Source: a bacterium (GTDB taxonomy: Bacteria > Hydrothermota > Hydrothermia > LBFQ01 > DSFT01). From it: a stretch of DNA of 43,821 nt. A program made the translations under genes and the position numbers. This document shows positions 41,766-43,821 of the stretch, one piece after another; the first letter of the stretch is position 1, and each line of letters begins with the position of its first letter. The stretch is from the NCBI GenBank assembly GCA_030550205.1, contig JAUQPS010000005.1:1-43821 (forward strand), read 5' to 3'. The notes beneath the pieces are model-generated. The model did no database searches, had not been told where the DNA came from, and saw only the letters and a program-made list of their open reading frames with translations.

Positions 41766-42605
41766 ATGAAAAAGTTAAGTTCATATTTTCTTCTTCTTTA
41801 TAGCTTTTCTTTCTTATATGCTCAAAAGCTTATAGAAGATGTAACGGGAGATAAGGTTGATGATGAGATAATATGGGGGAAAAACAGTGTTGTTGTAGTT
41901 GATGGTGCAACCGGTAAGAGAGAAGTGATATTTAAGGTGCAAAGCGAGGAGGGTGGTAGTCAAATAGGAGATGTAACTACTATTCCTATTGGAGATAAAA
42001 TTGGAATAAAAATTGTGGAATCAGTTTCTGCTAAAATTGGAAGGATAGTTCATGTGTTTTTATACAGAAATGGGAAATGGATAGAAATTGAAGAACCCGG
42101 TGAAAAAACTGATATTTATATACAGGGACTTGGTTATCTCTATTATAAAGATGAAGAAGTCTATGATTCTGATTTTGATATGTATGTCAGTAATTATATT
42201 ATAGCACACTCTTCTAGACCTGTTCCTTCTCTCTTATACTGGGATGGTTCTAAATTTAAGAAGTTAGAAACGAGGTTTCATAAAGGAGATTATAATCTAA
42301 AAATAGGCACTAAAAGTTCAATTGAAACCTTTTATGTAGTTGATGAAAATGATATCTTAGTTCTCTATATATACTTACTAAATGATGTTAATACAAGAGC
42401 TAAAATTTACGATTCAAAGGGATATGTTTATTATGATGGCATGTTAAGTGGTGGTAGGCAATATTGGTTGATTAAAGGTTCAAGAGATGAAAATGGAGAA
42501 GGTTCTCGACCACTTATTGTGTATGTGTCGTTTGATAATAGAGCATCAAGTCCTTCTCATGTATGGTATGAAGGATTTATTTTTACAACAAAAAAGGATA
42601 AATAA
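41766..42605 (+). CDS. Secreted protein of unknown function
   Basis: The 279-residue protein has a conventional-length signal peptide (MKKLSSYFLLLYSFSFLYA, cleavage probably after YA). It begins its mature part with DVTGDKVDDEIIW, reminiscent of FG-GAP/calcium-binding repeat starts, then a beta-rich body with many Gly, Ser and Asp (LLYWDGSKFKKL, LSGGRQYWLIKGSRDENGEG). No family is recognised. It differs from its neighbours: a leader of about 20 bases with a strong GGAGGGG Shine-Dalgarno, a normal signal peptide and more GC at third positions. This may mean high expression or recent acquisition. Confidence 0.7.
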   Translation: MKKLSSYFLLLYSFSFLYAQKLIEDVTGDKVDDEIIWGKNSVVVVDGATGKREVIFKVQSEEGGSQIGDVTTIPIGDKIGIKIVESVSAKIGRIVHVFLYRNGKWIEIEEPGEKTDIYIQGLGYLYYKDEEVYDSDFDMYVSNYIIAHSSRPVPSLLYWDGSKFKKLETRFHKGDYNLKIGTKSSIETFYVVDENDILVLYIYLLNDVNTRAKIYDSKGYVYYDGMLSGGRQYWLIKGSRDENGEGSRPLIVYVSFDNRASSPSHVWYEGFIFTTKKDK

Positions 42606-42614
42606 CTCTTGCTT

Positions 42615-42620
42615 TAAAAT
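42615..42620 (+). promoter_or_regulatory. -10 box of tRNA-Leu
   Basis: GCTTTAAAATTTTCAAACTT precedes the first G of the tRNA by 10 bases after TAAAAT. The same element in front of an untranslated RNA shows it is a transcription signal, not a translation signal. Confidence 0.72.
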
Positions 42621-42630
42621 TTTCAAACTT

Positions 42631-42717
42631 GCCCGGGTGGCGGAATAGGAAGACGCACAGGACTTAAAATCCTGGGCCCCCAAAAGGGGCGTGAGGGTTC
42701 GAGTCCCTCCCCGGGCA
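42631..42717 (+). tRNA. tRNA-Leu (anticodon UAA)
   Basis: An 87-base type II tRNA. The acceptor stem GCCCGGG pairs with CCCGGGC at 42710-42716, followed by discriminator A. The anticodon stem is CAGGA/TCCTG with loop CTTAAAA, giving anticodon TAA for Leu UUA/UUG codons. The long variable arm (GCCCCCAAAAGGGGC region) is the Leu hallmark, and the T arm contains GGTTCGAGTCC. All seven acceptor pairs are G-C, which suggests a thermophile. CCA is not encoded. A TAAAAT box ends 10 bases upstream, and the next gene starts 2 bases downstream. Confidence 0.97.
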
Positions 42718-42718
42718 T

Positions 42719-42973
42719 TTGAAATCCCTTAAATCTTATTTCTTTGTATTAATTTTAGGTTTTATTATGGGAACAATTACAGATTGGGCAATAACGAAAT
42801 ACCTTCCACCACATCCTGCAAGTGAATTTATAACCCATAAAATTAAATTTGGAATAGAAAATGTAAAAATTGATTTAGTTACTTTTAACTTCTCATTTTC
42901 ACTAATTTTCAATTTTTCTCTTTTAATGCTTATTTTTGGAATTATTTTTGTTATACTTTATAGACAGCTTTGA
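42719..42973 (+). CDS. DUF4321-like small membrane protein
   Basis: The 84-residue protein has two membrane helices (about residues 8-26 and 60-80) separated by KYLPPHPASEFITHKIKFGI and a strand-like VKIDLVTFNFSFSL, closely resembling the DUF4321 layout known mainly from Firmicutes. It begins with TTG only 2 bases after the tRNA-Leu 3' end, with no Shine-Dalgarno possible outside the tRNA. The tRNA and this gene therefore share a transcript, and tRNA processing would leave an almost leaderless mRNA. Its stop overlaps the murE start as TTGA, so it is translated with murE. Confidence 0.7.
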   Translation: MKSLKSYFFVLILGFIMGTITDWAITKYLPPHPASEFITHKIKFGIENVKIDLVTFNFSFSLIFNFSLLMLIFGIIFVILYRQL

Positions 42974-43821
42974 AACTATCAGAATTATTTAGTGAATATA
43001 AAATTGAAAATTTCTTTGATTTTGAAGTAAAGGGATTAGCTTATAATAGTAAAGAAGTAAAAGATAATTTTGTCTTTTTTGCTATAAGGGGTGAAAAAAA
43101 TGATGGGCATAACTTTGTAGAAGAAGCAATTAAGAATGGAGCAAAAGCAATTGTAGTTGAAAGAAAATTCAATTTTAATATAAATCAAATAATTGTTCAA
43201 AACACAAGAGAAGTCCTTTCAAAAATTTCAGCAAAATTTTATAACTATCCTTCTAAAAAAGTTTTCGTAATCGGAATAACTGGAACTAATGGAAAAACTA
43301 CAACATCTTATATAACATATCAGGCTTTGAATTATTTAAATTATAAAACAGGTCTTCTTGGAACAGTTATAAATGATTTAATTATAAGAAAAGAAACACC
43401 TACATTAACAACTCCCCAATCCTTAGAGCTACAAAGATATATTTTTGAGATTTTTAAGAATGGTGGGAATTTTTTAGTTATGGAAGTTTCAAGTCATGCA
43501 TTGGCATTGAATAGAGTAGATGATGTTGATTTTAAAATTGGGGTTTTTACAAATCTAACAATTGACCATTTGGATTTTCATAAAACATTTGAAAATTATA
43601 GAGATGCAAAAGCTAAATTATTTAGAATGTTAAATAAAGATAGCATAGGAATTATAAATGTAGATGATGAGAATAGTGATTACTTTATAAATAGTTGCAA
43701 TGGGAAAGTAATAACTTATGGTTTTTATAAAAAAGCAACATTTAAAGGTGAAATTATTGAAAATTCTGCAAATGGGCTTAAAATAAAAATTTTTGATAAA
43801 ATTATTGAAAATAGAAATTTC
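42970..43821 (+). CDS. murE: UDP-N-acetylmuramoyl-tripeptide synthetase MurE (5' part)
   Basis: The first 284 codons are in the window; the frame is open at the right edge. The N-terminal domain (KGLAYNSKEVKDNFVFFAIRG) is followed by the ATP-binding VFVIGITGTNGKTTTSYI near residue 99, TTPQSLELQ, EVSSHALALNRV near residue 175 and FTNLTIDHLDFHKTF, which together identify MurE among Mur ligases. It adds the third amino acid to the peptidoglycan stem. The DNP(R) or other motif that would tell meso-DAP from Lys lies beyond the edge. It starts at TTG 42970, overlapping the upstream stop (TTGA). Confidence 0.95.
   Translation, partial: MKLSELFSEYKIENFFDFEVKGLAYNSKEVKDNFVFFAIRGEKNDGHNFVEEAIKNGAKAIVVERKFNFNINQIIVQNTREVLSKISAKFYNYPSKKVFVIGITGTNGKTTTSYITYQALNYLNYKTGLLGTVINDLIIRKETPTLTTPQSLELQRYIFEIFKNGGNFLVMEVSSHALALNRVDDVDFKIGVFTNLTIDHLDFHKTFENYRDAKAKLFRMLNKDSIGIINVDDENSDYFINSCNGKVITYGFYKKATFKGEIIENSANGLKIKIFDKIIENRNF

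Noticed and set aside
42672-42695. GC-rich hairpin as a terminator
   Set aside because: It is the long variable arm of tRNA-Leu and has no T-run after it.
1-43821. CRISPR arrays, insertion sequences or prophage genes
   Set aside because: No regularly spaced repeats, transposase or phage-like genes were seen; repeated words are the promoter element and the coiled-coil repeats.

Overview
The window is a gene-dense, strongly AT-rich stretch of chromosome from a diderm bacterium. Outer-membrane and envelope genes (an OmpA-type protein, short-signal lipoproteins, a barrel-like protein, Slt, PBP2/RodA) point to two membranes. Thermophily is an inference from the almost all-GC stems of the tRNA-Leu, the Lys/Glu/Ile-rich proteins, Arg codons that are mostly AGA/AGG, and a tryptophanyl-tRNA synthetase carrying the cysteine pattern of the Thermotoga [4Fe-4S] enzyme. 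Gene content (LPP20/FlgT-N/CsgG-like and DUF4476 proteins, an OmpA fused to a DUF5723-like barrel, bactofilin) would suit an uncultured FCB-like or WOR-3/Hydrothermae-like lineage. No 16S or other decisive marker is present, so this placement is weak.

Layout. 1-3.3 kb: a lipoprotein, an M24 peptidase, and a ZnuB/ZnuC-like metal ABC pair with no binding protein. 3.3-9.3 kb: two restriction-modification-like modules either side of mnmG and a nicotinamidase-like gene. The first module carries a single-base frameshift at a G-run in each of its two genes. 9.3-13.2 kb: a 950-residue OmpA mosaic and a lipoprotein. 13.2-17.9 kb: rlmI diverging from efp-accB-VWA membrane protein, then hpt and a khtT-like gene. 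17.9-22.8 kb: glycosyltransferase, Slt, bactofilin, pgk, SAM hydrolase. 22.8-26.6 kb: an unusual five-gene envelope cluster (DUF4476 protein, two CsgG/LpoB-like lipoproteins, an LPP20-like and a FlgT-N-like protein). 26.6-33.0 kb: nusB and a small membrane protein diverging from copA, a coiled-coil nuclease-like protein, panC and trpS. 33.0-35.0 kb: two tandem recF-like genes. 35.1-37.7 kb: barrel protein, dxr and a lipoprotein starting inside dxr. 37.7-41.7 kb: rodA, mrdA, hpf and a GT2 glycosyltransferase. 41.8-43.8 kb: a secreted protein, tRNA-Leu(UAA), a DUF4321-like protein and the start of murE.

The most striking non-genic signal is a recurrent element, CTTTAAAATTTT or close variants, in front of almost every transcription-unit head. 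Its TAAAAT core usually lies 6-10 bases before the start codon, leaving no room for a 5' UTR or Shine-Dalgarno site, and the same element stands before the tRNA gene. This is best explained as a -10 promoter box driving leaderless mRNAs. Genes inside operons instead use Shine-Dalgarno sequences or ATGA/TTGA/TGATG overlaps. The element was used to correct several start codons (rlmI, both recF-like genes, the znuC-like gene). In five places the stop codon of the preceding gene is itself part of the -10 box of the next. Convergent genes overlap or abut, and no classical hairpin terminators were seen. There is no gene-free stretch over 300 bases.
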